Below are positions 25,460 through 34,333 of a stretch of DNA of 52,499 nucleotides, one piece after another (position 1 is the stretch's first letter; each line of letters opens with the position of its first letter). The notes beneath the pieces are model-generated. The model saw only the letters and a program-made list of their open reading frames with translations, did not search any database and was not told where the DNA came from. The stretch is taken from assembly GCA_002749205.1 (NCBI GenBank), contig PDOP01000015.1, positions 1 to 52,499 of the forward strand. The letters are read 5' to 3'. This DNA is from Treponema sp. (GTDB taxonomy: Bacteria; Spirochaetota; Spirochaetia; Treponematales; Treponemataceae). Both the position numbers and the translations under genes were made by a program.

Positions 25460-27235
25460 ATGGAAAAAATGAAACGAACCGAAACTTGTGGAGCGCTAAG
25501 AAAGTCGGCGGTAGGTAAAACAGTTATATTGAACGGCTGGGTTTTTAGAAAGCGGGACCATGGTGGAATTACATTTATAAATTTACGCGACAGATACGGC
25601 GTAACACAGGTTGTTATTGATGACGATGCGAGTGATGGGTTAAAGGCAATAGGCACTGAATTAAAAATGGAGTATTGCATTGCCGTTGAGGGAGTGGTAC
25701 GCGAGAGACCTGAATCAATGCGAAACGCCGACATGCCGACAGGAGATGTGGAAGTCAAGGCGTTGTTCATAGAAGTCTTATCAAAATGTGAAGTGTTGCC
25801 TTTTCAAATAGACGAAAAAACAAATGCGAATGAAGATCTGCGATTACGATTTAGATATTTGGATTTACGCTCAGGCAATATGCAAAAACATATTATGATG
25901 CGCTCTAAGGCGAGTTTTGCTGTAAGAGAATATTTAACAAGCAAAGATTTTTTTGAAATTGAAACTCCGACTTTTATTAAATCAACACCTGAAGGAGCAA
26001 GAGATTATCTTGTGCCGTCAAGATTGTACCCGGGTAAATTTTATGCTTTACCGCAGTCACCTCAAATTTATAAACAGCTTTTAATGGTTTCAGGTTTTGA
26101 CAAATATTTTCAAATTGCCCGTTGCTACCGTGATGAAGATGCACGGGGAGACAGACAACCTGAATTTACGCAAATTGATATTGAAATGAGTTTTGCGTCA
26201 CGGGAAGATGTACTTTCATTAACCGAAGAAATGATGGGATACATGTTTGAAAAAACAATCGGGTGCAAACTTCCAAAGCAATTTGAAAGGCTCTCTTTTG
26301 ATGAGGCAATTGACTTATACGGAACCGACAAGCCCGATTTGCGTTTTGAAATGAAATTACAGAATGCAGACTTTATGGCAGACATAGCAGACTTTTCGGT
26401 TTTTAAAACCGCAATACAAAACGGCGGAAATATAAAAGCATTGGTTGTAAAAAATCAAGCTGAAAATTACAGTCGCAAAAAAATCGAAGAGCTTGAAGCG
26501 GTTGCAAAAATATATAAAGCAAAAGGGCTTGCTTGGATGAAAATGACAGACGGAAAACTTGAAGGCGGTATCTCCAAGTTTTTTGCAGGCTGTGAAAAAA
26601 CAATTGCCGAAAAGTTGGGGGCATCTTCGGGTGATTTAATTTTATTTGTCGCAGATACAAACTACAAACTTGTATGTACCGCATTGGGTGCAGTAAGGTC
26701 AAAACTCGGAAAAGATTTAGGTCTTTTAAATCAAAGTGAATTTAAATTTGTTTGGATTCTTGACTTTCCGCTTTTTGAATGGAATGAAGATGAAAACAAA
26801 TGGGATCCTGCACATCACATGTTTTCATATCCGCAGGAAAAATATTTACCTACACTTGAATCAGATCCGGGCAGTGTAAAAGGCGACCTTTACGATCTTG
26901 TTCTTAACGGATATGAAATTGCATCAGGCTCTATTCGTATTCATGATCCTGAATTACAAAAAAGAATTTTCAAAATTGTCGGCTTTGATGAAAAAGAAGC
27001 TGAAAAAAAATTCGGTTTTCTGCTTAATGCATTTAAATACGGACCGCCACCACACGGAGGTATCGCGCCCGGTCTTGACAGAATAATTATGATTATGGCA
27101 GAGCAAACTTCCATTAAAGAGGTAATTGCATTTCCAAAAAATAGTTTTGCAGTCAACCCAATGGACTACTCTCCAAGTGATGTTGACCAAAACCAATTAG
27201 ACGAATTACATTTAAAAGTTGTATTTGACAATTAA
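25460..27235 (+). CDS. aspS: Aspartyl-tRNA synthetase, bacterial type
   Basis: A 591-residue class II synthetase. An N-terminal OB-fold binds the anticodon (VILNGWVFRKRDHGGITFINLRD), followed by the catalytic core with motif 2 (RDEDARGDRQPEFTQIDIEMSF split around residue 220), the bacterial GAD insertion domain and motif 3 (GIAPGLDRIIMIM). Length is normal. A further in-frame ATG exists at 25442, inside the promoter. 25460 is chosen because it coincides with the predicted transcription start, and 25469 remains possible. It is followed by ddl after 16 bp, probably as an operon. Confidence 0.97.
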   Translation: MEKMKRTETCGALRKSAVGKTVILNGWVFRKRDHGGITFINLRDRYGVTQVVIDDDASDGLKAIGTELKMEYCIAVEGVVRERPESMRNADMPTGDVEVKALFIEVLSKCEVLPFQIDEKTNANEDLRLRFRYLDLRSGNMQKHIMMRSKASFAVREYLTSKDFFEIETPTFIKSTPEGARDYLVPSRLYPGKFYALPQSPQIYKQLLMVSGFDKYFQIARCYRDEDARGDRQPEFTQIDIEMSFASREDVLSLTEEMMGYMFEKTIGCKLPKQFERLSFDEAIDLYGTDKPDLRFEMKLQNADFMADIADFSVFKTAIQNGGNIKALVVKNQAENYSRKKIEELEAVAKIYKAKGLAWMKMTDGKLEGGISKFFAGCEKTIAEKLGASSGDLILFVADTNYKLVCTALGAVRSKLGKDLGLLNQSEFKFVWILDFPLFEWNEDENKWDPAHHMFSYPQEKYLPTLESDPGSVKGDLYDLVLNGYEIASGSIRIHDPELQKRIFKIVGFDEKEAEKKFGFLLNAFKYGPPPHGGIAPGLDRIIMIMAEQTSIKEVIAFPKNSFAVNPMDYSPSDVDQNQLDELHLKVVFDN

Positions 27236-27251
27236 AAAAAGGATTGATAAA

Positions 27252-28364
27252 ATGAATATTACAATAATATACGGTGGAAAATCAGGCGAGCATGAAGTTT
27301 CTCTTAACTCCGCAACATCGGTTGCAAAAAATATTTCGACTGAGCATACTGTTAATCTAATTGGAATTAACAAATACGGAAAATGGTTTTTGCAGTCAGC
27401 CGATGAACTTGAAAGAATAAAACAAAACGAAAACGCAATATTAAAAATTACGGAAAACGATGATGCAGAAGTTTTTGTTTTGCCCGCAGGCGGAAACGAA
27501 AAAGCCTTATCCACCAAAACAAAATCAATCCCGACCGATGTTGTCTTTCCTGTATTACACGGCTCTTTTGGCGAAGACGGAACCATACAAGGCTTGTTTG
27601 AAATGGCAGACATTCCTTATGTCGGCGGAGGCGTAATGTCAAGCAGCGTTGCAATGGATAAAGAAAAAACAAAAACAATTTGGAAAGCAGAAGGTTTGCC
27701 TGTTGTCCCTTATGTTTCAATTAAATATCCTGAATGGAAAGACAACATGTTGCGAGAAAAAATGATTGCACACACGGAAAAAGAACTTGACTATCCGCTA
27801 TTTGTAAAGCCAAGCTCCGGCGGCAGCTCAGTCGGTGCAGGGCGAGCAACAAACCACTCACAACTCATATCTTGCATTGAAAACGCTTTTTTATGGGACC
27901 AAAAAGTTTTAATTGAAACGGCAATCCCTGCGCGCGAAATTGAATGCTCTGTTACAGGCAACTCCGAGCTGACCGCATACACACCGGGTGAAGTAATACC
28001 AACCCACGAGTTTTACGACTACGAAGCAAAATACACCGACCCAAACGGCGCCGACTTAAAAATCCCTGCAGACATCACAAACGACCAACGCAAAACAATT
28101 CGCGACCTCGCAATAAAAGCCTACTCCGCACTCGACCTCGCCGGCTTTTCACGCGTAGATTTTTTTATCGACAAACGCACAAACAATATTTACATCAACG
28201 AAATCAACACCCTACCCGGCTTCACCTCAATTTCAATGTTCCCAAAAATGTGCATCGCCTCAGGCTTACCTTACAACAAATTAATTATGCAACTTTTGGA
28301 ATTGGCAATTCAAAAATTTAAAACAAAAAAAGTTCTTCATTCAAATTTAACAAAACAAAACTAA
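27252..28364 (+). CDS. ddl: D-alanine--D-alanine ligase
   Basis: A 370-residue ATP-grasp ligase that joins two D-Ala for peptidoglycan precursors. Family blocks are IIYGGKSGEHEVSLNSA at the N terminus, FPVLHGSFGEDGTIQG near residue 100, FVKPSSGGSSVGAG in the ATP-grasp region and NEINTLPGFTSISMFP with the metal ligands at the C terminus. The ATG at 27252 has AAAGGA 7 nt upstream. An earlier in-frame start at 27219 overlaps the aspS end and lacks a ribosome site. It is co-transcribed with aspS. Confidence 0.97.
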   Translation: MNITIIYGGKSGEHEVSLNSATSVAKNISTEHTVNLIGINKYGKWFLQSADELERIKQNENAILKITENDDAEVFVLPAGGNEKALSTKTKSIPTDVVFPVLHGSFGEDGTIQGLFEMADIPYVGGGVMSSSVAMDKEKTKTIWKAEGLPVVPYVSIKYPEWKDNMLREKMIAHTEKELDYPLFVKPSSGGSSVGAGRATNHSQLISCIENAFLWDQKVLIETAIPAREIECSVTGNSELTAYTPGEVIPTHEFYDYEAKYTDPNGADLKIPADITNDQRKTIRDLAIKAYSALDLAGFSRVDFFIDKRTNNIYINEINTLPGFTSISMFPKMCIASGLPYNKLIMQLLELAIQKFKTKKVLHSNLTKQN

Positions 28365-28378
28365 AATATTGGGCGTTT

Positions 28379-28422
28379 CCTGTATTTTAATATTCCGCTT
28401 TTACGGAATATTAAAATACAGG
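28379..28422. repeat. Perfect 19-bp hairpin
   Basis: Arms 28379-28397 and 28404-28422 are exact complements (CCTGTATTTTAATATTCCG and its reverse) around the loop CTTTTA. It lies between ddl and family A copy 4. It may terminate ddl, although no T-run follows directly, and it matches the long hairpins flanking copies 7 and 9. Confidence 0.8.
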
Positions 28423-28431
28423 TCGGTCTAC

Positions 28432-28534
28432 GGCTTCCAATCTTTTTTTTGCTTCTTTAAATATTGAGCAATGCTTTTCCTTACCGTCAAAGATTGCTGT
28501 TGCACATCACCCGCTAAAAAAAAGGATTTCCGCC
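28432..28534 (-). repeat. Family A structured repeat, copy 4 (degenerate)
   Basis: The inner helix is CTTTTTTTT/AAAAAAAAG (28442-28450 and 28516-28524). The outer helix is reduced to GGC/GCC. On the minus strand the centre keeps CTTTGACGGTAAGGAAAAG. The element is recognisable but eroded. Confidence 0.6.
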
Positions 28535-28577
28535 TTCGCCCTAACGCTCGGCAAACTTATTGTTTTATTTTAAAACA

Positions 28578-29735
28578 TCATAAATTAAAATTCGGTGTTA
28601 AATATAAAGCTTCTTCATTGCTTAATTTCGGAAACGACACGCGCTTTCTGTCATTTGTATGTGCATTAAACAAAACAGTTATACTGTCGTTTGAAGTTAC
28701 CATAACAACATGTGATTCTTTAACTAAACATATAAAGCCGCCTGCACTTATACCGGAATAGGTTGTATTAAAAAAAATATTTTTTCGTTTCATATAATTT
28801 GTAACGCCTTTGTATTCATATTTGGGACTTCCGGTTCTAATCCATAAAAGACTATCCGGTTTCCAAATGCTTGTGGTTTCTACACCGGCTGCATGAATAC
28901 ATTGTGAAACAAAGTTCGCACAATCATTTTCGTAATAAGAATAATCTTTATTCCAAAAACGTTTATCGGCATTTTTATTTACTGGATTTGATGTATATCT
29001 GTCGGCATAGTCAATCGCTTTTTTACATTGATACACTGTTTTAATCTTCTTTACTCGCGCTGATTTTTTTATAAAGTCCGCTCCTTCTTTATACATTTGT
29101 TCAAAACTTGGAGATTTTAATTCAATAGCAGGCGTTTCATCATTATAAGTTGCAATTGTTATTTCTGATGTTTCAAATTTTTTTTCGCTATCCGTAAAAC
29201 GCACTTTGAAAATATTATTTTCCGTTTGCCATGTCCCAATATACTTTTTCAGTTCATCTATTTTTGTTTTATACATTTTTAAAGCTATCGGATTATTTCC
29301 GGTTATGTCAACACCATTTTTCATACCCTGTACAAACGGTAATTCTTGAACAAAGTTAAACTTCAATTTTTTTTCGATTACAACAAAAAAATATTCGGTG
29401 TTTTTTTCAAACGGATTTTCTTTATCCAATTTTGGATAATATTTATACGCGTAAACCTTTTTTATTGCATAATAATCAGAATATAAAAAATTTGCAAACT
29501 CTTCAAAAAAATCAGTTGCCCTATTATTTATTTTTCCATACTTTTCTTTTTTTTCAAGTTTGTTTATTTTTGAAGAAAACGGAAACGAAGTCTTTATTTG
29601 TTTATGAGTTCTTATAAACAATATAAATTGTATAATGGCAATTATCCACAACAGAGCAATTGCGGTAATCATTATTTTATTTCCAAGCGGTTTATTTTGT
29701 TTTTTTTTATATTTTTGTGTTCGCTTATTTTTCAT
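28578..29735 (-). CDS. Amidase_6 (putative amidase) domain membrane-anchored protein
   Basis: From the ATG at 29735 the protein has 385 residues: a basic N terminus, one membrane helix (about residues 22-42, IMITAIALLWIIAIIQFILF), an unrecognised extracytoplasmic region, and a C-terminal putative-amidase domain. That domain has YENDCANFVSQCIHAAG with the presumed catalytic Cys and SHVVMVTSND with the presumed His. Such domains are papain/NlpC-like and are found in secreted proteins of Firmicutes and spirochaetes; the substrate is unknown, perhaps cell-wall peptide. The start is placed at 29735 because TAAAAT lies 7 nt upstream and there is no ribosome site. It converges with ddl. Confidence 0.82.
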   Translation of the reverse strand: MKNKRTQKYKKKQNKPLGNKIMITAIALLWIIAIIQFILFIRTHKQIKTSFPFSSKINKLEKKEKYGKINNRATDFFEEFANFLYSDYYAIKKVYAYKYYPKLDKENPFEKNTEYFFVVIEKKLKFNFVQELPFVQGMKNGVDITGNNPIALKMYKTKIDELKKYIGTWQTENNIFKVRFTDSEKKFETSEITIATYNDETPAIELKSPSFEQMYKEGADFIKKSARVKKIKTVYQCKKAIDYADRYTSNPVNKNADKRFWNKDYSYYENDCANFVSQCIHAAGVETTSIWKPDSLLWIRTGSPKYEYKGVTNYMKRKNIFFNTTYSGISAGGFICLVKESHVVMVTSNDSITVLFNAHTNDRKRVSFPKLSNEEALYLTPNFNL

Positions 29736-29742
29736 TGTCAGG

Positions 29743-29771
29743 ATTTTATTACTTTTGAAAAAAAAATACAA
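29743..29771 (-). promoter_or_regulatory. Promoter of the amidase gene, near-leaderless
   Basis: Minus-strand TTGTAT (29771-29766), 17-bp spacer, TAAAAT (29748-29743), then 7 nt to the ATG at 29735. Confidence 0.5.
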
Positions 29772-29860
29772 GAGAGGAAATTACTTTTTTAAATATAATT
29801 ATTGAAAAAAAATTGTTTTTATGATATAAATTATAGCCTGGCGAAAGCGATTGTAGCGAT

Positions 29861-29894
29861 TGCGGTTACGAGTTTTTAAAAACTCGTAACCGCA
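29861..29894. repeat. Perfect 34-bp palindrome
   Basis: The 17-mer TGCGGTTACGAGTTTTT is followed directly by its exact reverse complement with no loop. It is flanked by GCGAAAGCGATTGTAGCGAT on the left and by family B copy 3 on the right. Confidence 0.85.
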
Positions 29895-29900
29895 AGATCC

Positions 29901-29971
29901 ATTTTGCACAGCATTGAGAAAATTGCAAAAGTTACTCCACTTTTGCAAGTGGGTCTATTTCTGTGCAAAAT
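29901..29971. repeat. Family B element, copy 3, within an 11-bp inverted repeat
   Basis: ATTTTGCACAG (29901-29911) pairs with CTGTGCAAAAT (29961-29971). Inside, TTGCAAAAGT, loop TACTCC, ACTTTTGCAA form a perfect 10-bp hairpin (29923-29948). The remaining bases up to ychF contain GTAGCGATAGCGAAGTCGCGG and nothing else clear. Confidence 0.8.
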
Positions 29972-30096
29972 TAGCCGTAGCGATAGCGAAGTCGCGGAAT
30001 GAGCGGTTTTTTATTTTGTGAAGTTATTCAATAATTACTATATACATTTCAAAATAAAAAATTCGCCCAAATTAAAAATAAAAAGGATTTGAAAAT

Positions 30097-31203
30097 ATGG
30101 CTTTAAATTGTGGAATTGTAGGATTGCCGAATGTCGGAAAGTCAACTATTTTTTCGGCGTTGACAAAAGCTCCTGCGGAGGCGGCGAATTATCCGTTTTG
30201 TACGATAAACCCGAATGTTGGAATTGTTAATTTGCCGGATGCACGGTTAGATTTTTTGGCGGAGGCGTTTGAACCGGAAAGAAAAATTTCGGCGACAGTT
30301 GAGTTTGTCGATATTGCAGGTTTGGTAAAAGGAGCTTCGCAGGGTGAAGGTTTGGGAAATCAGTTTTTGTCGCATATTCGTGAAGTTGCGGTAACGGCAC
30401 ATGTTGTTCGCTGTTTTGACGATGAGAATGTCGTGCATGTTGACGGTGCAATTGATCCGGTTCGCGATGTTGAAACGATTGCGATTGAGTTGGCGTTAGC
30501 GGATTTGACAAGTTTGGATAAAAGAGCAGCCCGTGCGGAAAAAGCAATGCGCATGGGCAAAGAGGCACAAAAAGAAGCGGCACCTGTTTTAAGTGCAATC
30601 GAAAAAATCCGCCCTTTGTTGGAAGACGGAAAAGCGGCTCGACTTGCGGATTTAACTGATGAAGAAAAAGTCGCAATTTACGATACGCATTTAATTACAA
30701 TGAAGCCTCAGATTTATGTTTGCAATACCGATGAGGTAGGAGCCGTTGAAGGTAATGCATACATTGACGGCGTTAAAAAAATTGCGGCTTTGGAAAATGC
30801 AGGCGTGGTTGTTATTTGCGGAAAGTTTGAAGCTGACCTTGCCGACCTTGAAAGCGATGAAGAGCGAAAAGCGTTCATGCAGGAAGTCGGTCTTGAAGAA
30901 TCGGGGCTTTCGGTTTTGGCGCGTGCGGTTTATAATTTATTGGGCTTGCGTACTTTTTTCACGGCAGGCTCGGACGAATGCCGTGCTTGGACAATTCATG
31001 CAGGGGATAAGGCACCGCAGGCGGCAGGGGTAATTCACACTGATTTTGAGAGAGGTTTTATCAAGGCGGAAGTTTACAGTTTTGAAGATTTTAAAAAGCA
31101 CGGCAGTGAGCAAAAAATAAAGGAAGCCGGTCGTTACAGGCTTGAAGGTAAAGAGTACGAAGTTGCAGACGGTGATGTTATCTTTTTTAAATTTAACGTT
31201 TAA
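30097..31203 (+). CDS. ychF: Redox-regulated ATPase/GTPase YchF (OLA1 family)
   Basis: A 368-residue Obg-related P-loop protein that associates with ribosomes and binds ATP in preference to GTP. It shows the P-loop GLPNVGKST (residues 8-16), the switch block FVDIAGLVKGASQGEGLGNQFL, a helical coiled insertion, and a C-terminal TGS domain ending DGDVIFFKFNV. AAAGGA precedes the ATG. It is monocistronic and converges on uvrB. Confidence 0.97.
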   Translation: MALNCGIVGLPNVGKSTIFSALTKAPAEAANYPFCTINPNVGIVNLPDARLDFLAEAFEPERKISATVEFVDIAGLVKGASQGEGLGNQFLSHIREVAVTAHVVRCFDDENVVHVDGAIDPVRDVETIAIELALADLTSLDKRAARAEKAMRMGKEAQKEAAPVLSAIEKIRPLLEDGKAARLADLTDEEKVAIYDTHLITMKPQIYVCNTDEVGAVEGNAYIDGVKKIAALENAGVVVICGKFEADLADLESDEERKAFMQEVGLEESGLSVLARAVYNLLGLRTFFTAGSDECRAWTIHAGDKAPQAAGVIHTDFERGFIKAEVYSFEDFKKHGSEQKIKEAGRYRLEGKEYEVADGDVIFFKFNV

Positions 31204-31263
31204 AAATTGAATGCTTACCAAACATAATTTACAATGGTGTTTTAAAAAATTTTAAAAATCGTT

Positions 31264-33252
31264 TTACCTGCCCAAGCGCTTTATTTCTTCTATTTTGTCC
31301 CGTATAACCGCCGCCTGTTCGTACATAAGCATATCTGCATATTCTGCCATCTGCTTTTCCAAACGGCGAATTAATTTTTTTCTGTCTTTCGGATTAAAAA
31401 TATTGTAGCTGTTTATAATAGGCTCGACTTCATCACTCGCCGCTTTTGTTTTATTTTCGTTTTCGCGAACCAAAATATCACCAATTGCTTTTTTAATCGT
31501 AGTCGGTGTAATGTTGTGTTTCTTGTTGTATTCGATTTGTATTTCACGGCGGCGTGTGGTTTCCTCGATTGCTTCTTTCATTGCATCACTTATTTTATCG
31601 GCATACATTACAACTTTACCGTTTTCGTTTCTGGCTGCACGCCCAATTATCTGAATTAAACTTGTAGCCGAGCGCAAAAAGCCTATTTTATCGGCATCTA
31701 AAATTCCGATATATGCAACTTCGGGTAAATCTATTCCTTCGCGCAAAAGGTTTATGCCTACAAGAACATCAAACTCACCTATTCTCAAACCTTTTAATAT
31801 TTCAACTCGCTCAATTGTTTCAACCTCACTGTGAATATATTTTACTTTTAAGCCTAATCCCAAAAGATAGTCAGTTAAATCTTCCGCCATTTTTTTTGTT
31901 AATGTAAGGATTAAACTTCTTTCATTACGGGCAATTTTTTCTTTTATGCTGTGATAGATATGCTCCATCTGCCCTTCGCTTTTGTGAATTTCCAAAACGG
32001 GATCTAACAAACCTGTAGGACGAATCAATTGCTCGACCGTGCGGGTGGCTCTGTCGAATTCTCTGTAACTCGGTGTTGCGGAAACAAAAATCGCCTGATT
32101 TATTTTTTTTTCAAACTCGGCGAATTTAAGCGGACGATTATCAAGGGCAGACGGAAGTCTAAAACCAAAATCAACCAAATTCTGTTTACGCGATCGATCG
32201 CCTTCGTACATTGCTCCTATTTGCGGCACTGTTACATGACTTTCGTCCAAAAAAACCAAAAAGTCATCAGGAAAATAATGAAACAAAGTTGCAGGCGGTT
32301 CTCCTGCTTTTCTGTTTGCAATTGGTGCAGAATAATTTTCAATACCGGGACAATGCCCCATTTCGGCAAGCATTTCTAAATCATACTCGGTGCGTGTTTT
32401 TAATCTCTCGGCTTCCATCAATTTGTTTTGAGAGTTCAATTCACTAAGTCTGTCTTTAAGCTCAAATCTAATTCTTTCAATTGCATTCGGGATTGCATTT
32501 TCGGGTAATACAAAATGCTTTGCAGGATAAATAGACAACTCTTCAAAATTTTCGGTTGTTTCGCCTGTCAGCGGATTAAACCTTTTAATGGAAACAATTT
32601 CTTCCCAATCAAATTCAACCCTGTAGGCTTCTTCCATATATGCCGGAAATATTTCGAGTACATCACCTCTTGCCCTGAAACGCCCTCTTTCCAATACAGC
32701 ATCATTTCTTTCGTATTGTAATCCGACTAATTGGCGTTTTAAAACATCGGGAGAAATGCTTTCGTTTTTATCAATGTGAATTCTCATATCGCGCCAAGTT
32801 TCAGGCAAACCCAAGCCGTAAATACACGAAACTGTTGCAACAACAATTACATCGCGGCGCTCCATCAAGCTAAATGTAGCCGACAATCTCATTCTGTCAA
32901 TTTCATCATTGATAGATGCGTCTTTTTCTATAAACAAATCACGCGCAGGCACATAGGCTTCAGGTTGGTAATAATCATAATATGAAACAAAATATTCAAC
33001 GGCATTGTTCGGAAAAAAATCTTTGAACTCACGATACAGCTGAGCAGACAGAGTTTTGTTATGACTGATAATCAATGTAGGTTTTTGCACCGCCTGAATA
33101 ATATTCGCCATTGTAAATGTTTTCCCCGAGCCGGTTACGCCTTTTAGGGTTTGAAATCTATCACCGGCTTCGATGCCGCCAACCAATTTTGCAATTGCTT
33201 CAGGTTGGTCGCCGGAAGGTTCAAATTCGGAAACAAGTTCAAATTTTTTCAT
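31264..33252 (-). CDS. uvrB: Excinuclease ABC subunit B
   Basis: A 662-residue nucleotide-excision-repair helicase that verifies damage and recruits UvrC. Visible motifs are Walker A GVTGSGKTF (about residues 40-48), the damage-binding beta-hairpin YYDYYQPEAYVP (about 90-101), the Walker B box DESHVTVPQ, helicase motif VI QIIGRAARN, and the C-terminal UVR domain (ADMLMYEQAAVIRDKIEEI). It starts 3 bp after the proC stop, with GGAGG-like sequence absent close by but the proC end rich in A, so translation is probably coupled to proC. Confidence 0.98.
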   Translation of the reverse strand: MKKFELVSEFEPSGDQPEAIAKLVGGIEAGDRFQTLKGVTGSGKTFTMANIIQAVQKPTLIISHNKTLSAQLYREFKDFFPNNAVEYFVSYYDYYQPEAYVPARDLFIEKDASINDEIDRMRLSATFSLMERRDVIVVATVSCIYGLGLPETWRDMRIHIDKNESISPDVLKRQLVGLQYERNDAVLERGRFRARGDVLEIFPAYMEEAYRVEFDWEEIVSIKRFNPLTGETTENFEELSIYPAKHFVLPENAIPNAIERIRFELKDRLSELNSQNKLMEAERLKTRTEYDLEMLAEMGHCPGIENYSAPIANRKAGEPPATLFHYFPDDFLVFLDESHVTVPQIGAMYEGDRSRKQNLVDFGFRLPSALDNRPLKFAEFEKKINQAIFVSATPSYREFDRATRTVEQLIRPTGLLDPVLEIHKSEGQMEHIYHSIKEKIARNERSLILTLTKKMAEDLTDYLLGLGLKVKYIHSEVETIERVEILKGLRIGEFDVLVGINLLREGIDLPEVAYIGILDADKIGFLRSATSLIQIIGRAARNENGKVVMYADKISDAMKEAIEETTRRREIQIEYNKKHNITPTTIKKAIGDILVRENENKTKAASDEVEPIINSYNIFNPKDRKKLIRRLEKQMAEYADMLMYEQAAVIRDKIEEIKRLGR

Positions 33253-33255
33253 GGC

Positions 33256-34032
33256 TTAATTCAATGCGGCATCTATTGCACTAATTACTGCATTTCTAAA
33301 CCCGTGTTTTTCCAATGCGAGTACGCCTTTTATTGTCGTACCGGCGGGCGAGCAAACATCATCTTTCATTTTCGCAGGGTGGCTTTTTGTGTTTAATTTT
33401 AACATTGCAGTACCTTCAAGCATTTTTGCCGAAAGAGTGTAAGCCTGCTCTCGAGATAAACCGAAACGAACTCCTGCATCACCCAACGCTTCTATGAACA
33501 TAGCAGCATAAGCGGGCCCACATCCTGCTATAACTCCTGCGATACCGAACTGTTTTGTCGGAACTGTTTCAAAAGCAGAAATTGAGCCAAATATTTTTTT
33601 TACACTTTCAAATTCACTTTCAGAAAGGCTATGGGTTTGTTCAACAACAATAATCCCGGCTCCTATTTCACAGGCAGTATTCGGCAAAAATGAAATATGC
33701 GAAATGTTTTTAGGCAGTATTTTTTCATAGTTTTCAAACAACATTCCGACAGCCACCGAGATTATAACTTTGCCTTGTAGCTTTGATTTTACAGGCTCAA
33801 TAACTTCTTCTATTTGATGAGGTTTTACGGCTATTACAATCCAATCGCTTTTTTCAACCAATTCGTTTACTGATTTGCAAGGGTTTATATTAAGCTCTTT
33901 GCAACGATTTTGTAATTTGTTTAAGTTACGCGCTGTTGCATAAACATTTTGAGATTTAACAGCCCCTGCACTCAACAATCCTTTTGCCAAAGCACTCCCC
34001 ATATTTCCAAAACCCAAAAATCCTATTTTCAT
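33256..34032 (-). CDS. proC: Pyrroline-5-carboxylate reductase
   Basis: A 258-residue NADPH-dependent reductase, the last step of proline synthesis. The N-terminal dinucleotide motif is GFLGFGNMGSALAKGL and the C-terminal dimerisation and substrate block is DDVCSPAGTTIKGVLALE. GGAGG lies 5 nt before the ATG. A TTGACA-17-GATAAT promoter stands at 34057-34085. It heads a proC-uvrB operon, a pairing that is probably accidental. Confidence 0.96.
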   Translation of the reverse strand: MKIGFLGFGNMGSALAKGLLSAGAVKSQNVYATARNLNKLQNRCKELNINPCKSVNELVEKSDWIVIAVKPHQIEEVIEPVKSKLQGKVIISVAVGMLFENYEKILPKNISHISFLPNTACEIGAGIIVVEQTHSLSESEFESVKKIFGSISAFETVPTKQFGIAGVIAGCGPAYAAMFIEALGDAGVRFGLSREQAYTLSAKMLEGTAMLKLNTKSHPAKMKDDVCSPAGTTIKGVLALEKHGFRNAVISAIDAALN

Positions 34033-34056
34033 AATACCTCCGAAATTATATTCTTC

Positions 34057-34085
34057 ATTATCATATAAACTTCCGGCATTGTCAA
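34057..34085 (-). promoter_or_regulatory. proC-uvrB promoter
   Basis: Minus-strand TTGACA (34085-34080), 17-bp spacer, GATAAT (34062-34057), with the ribosome site GGAGG just downstream. Confidence 0.75.
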
Positions 34086-34159
34086 TATAGGTGTGGGGAT
34101 AAAATTAAAGCAAAGCAGAAAACCGGCGTGTTAAAACTAGACTAAAGCCTGATTTTAAG

Positions 34160-34267
34160 CTCGCCGTTATCCTTTTGCTCGATTTGATTACACAGAAAAG
34201 ACCTTCAACCGCAAGGGAGAAGAGTCGCTTATATTTCATAAGCAAAGAGCAAAAGATTTAAGGCGAG
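34160..34267 (+). repeat. Family A structured repeat, copy 5
   Basis: Outer helix CTCGCC/GGCGAG (34160-34165 and 34262-34267), inner helix CTTTTGCTC/GAGCAAAAG (34172-34180 and 34247-34255), loop boxes GTTATC and ATTTAA, central GACCTTCAACCGCAAGGG. Upstream lies AAAGCAGAAAACCGGCGTG (34112-34130); downstream a small GCACTTTAGTGC hairpin and a second CACCGGC. Confidence 0.88.
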
Positions 34268-34333
34268 CGTGGGTTGGCACTTTAGTGCAAAAACTCACCG
34301 GCTTTTTTAAAACCGATGAGCTTTAGTTTGTCG

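Noticed and set aside
30227..30676. Antisense frame of 149 codons inside ychF
   Set aside because: Pro/His/Leu-rich shadow translation without start signals; ychF itself is certain.
34100..34290. Riboswitch or T-box controlling neighbouring genes
   Set aside because: Family A copies lie in either orientation, also between convergent genes and after gene ends, so a cis-regulatory leader role does not fit all copies. No known riboswitch core was recognised.
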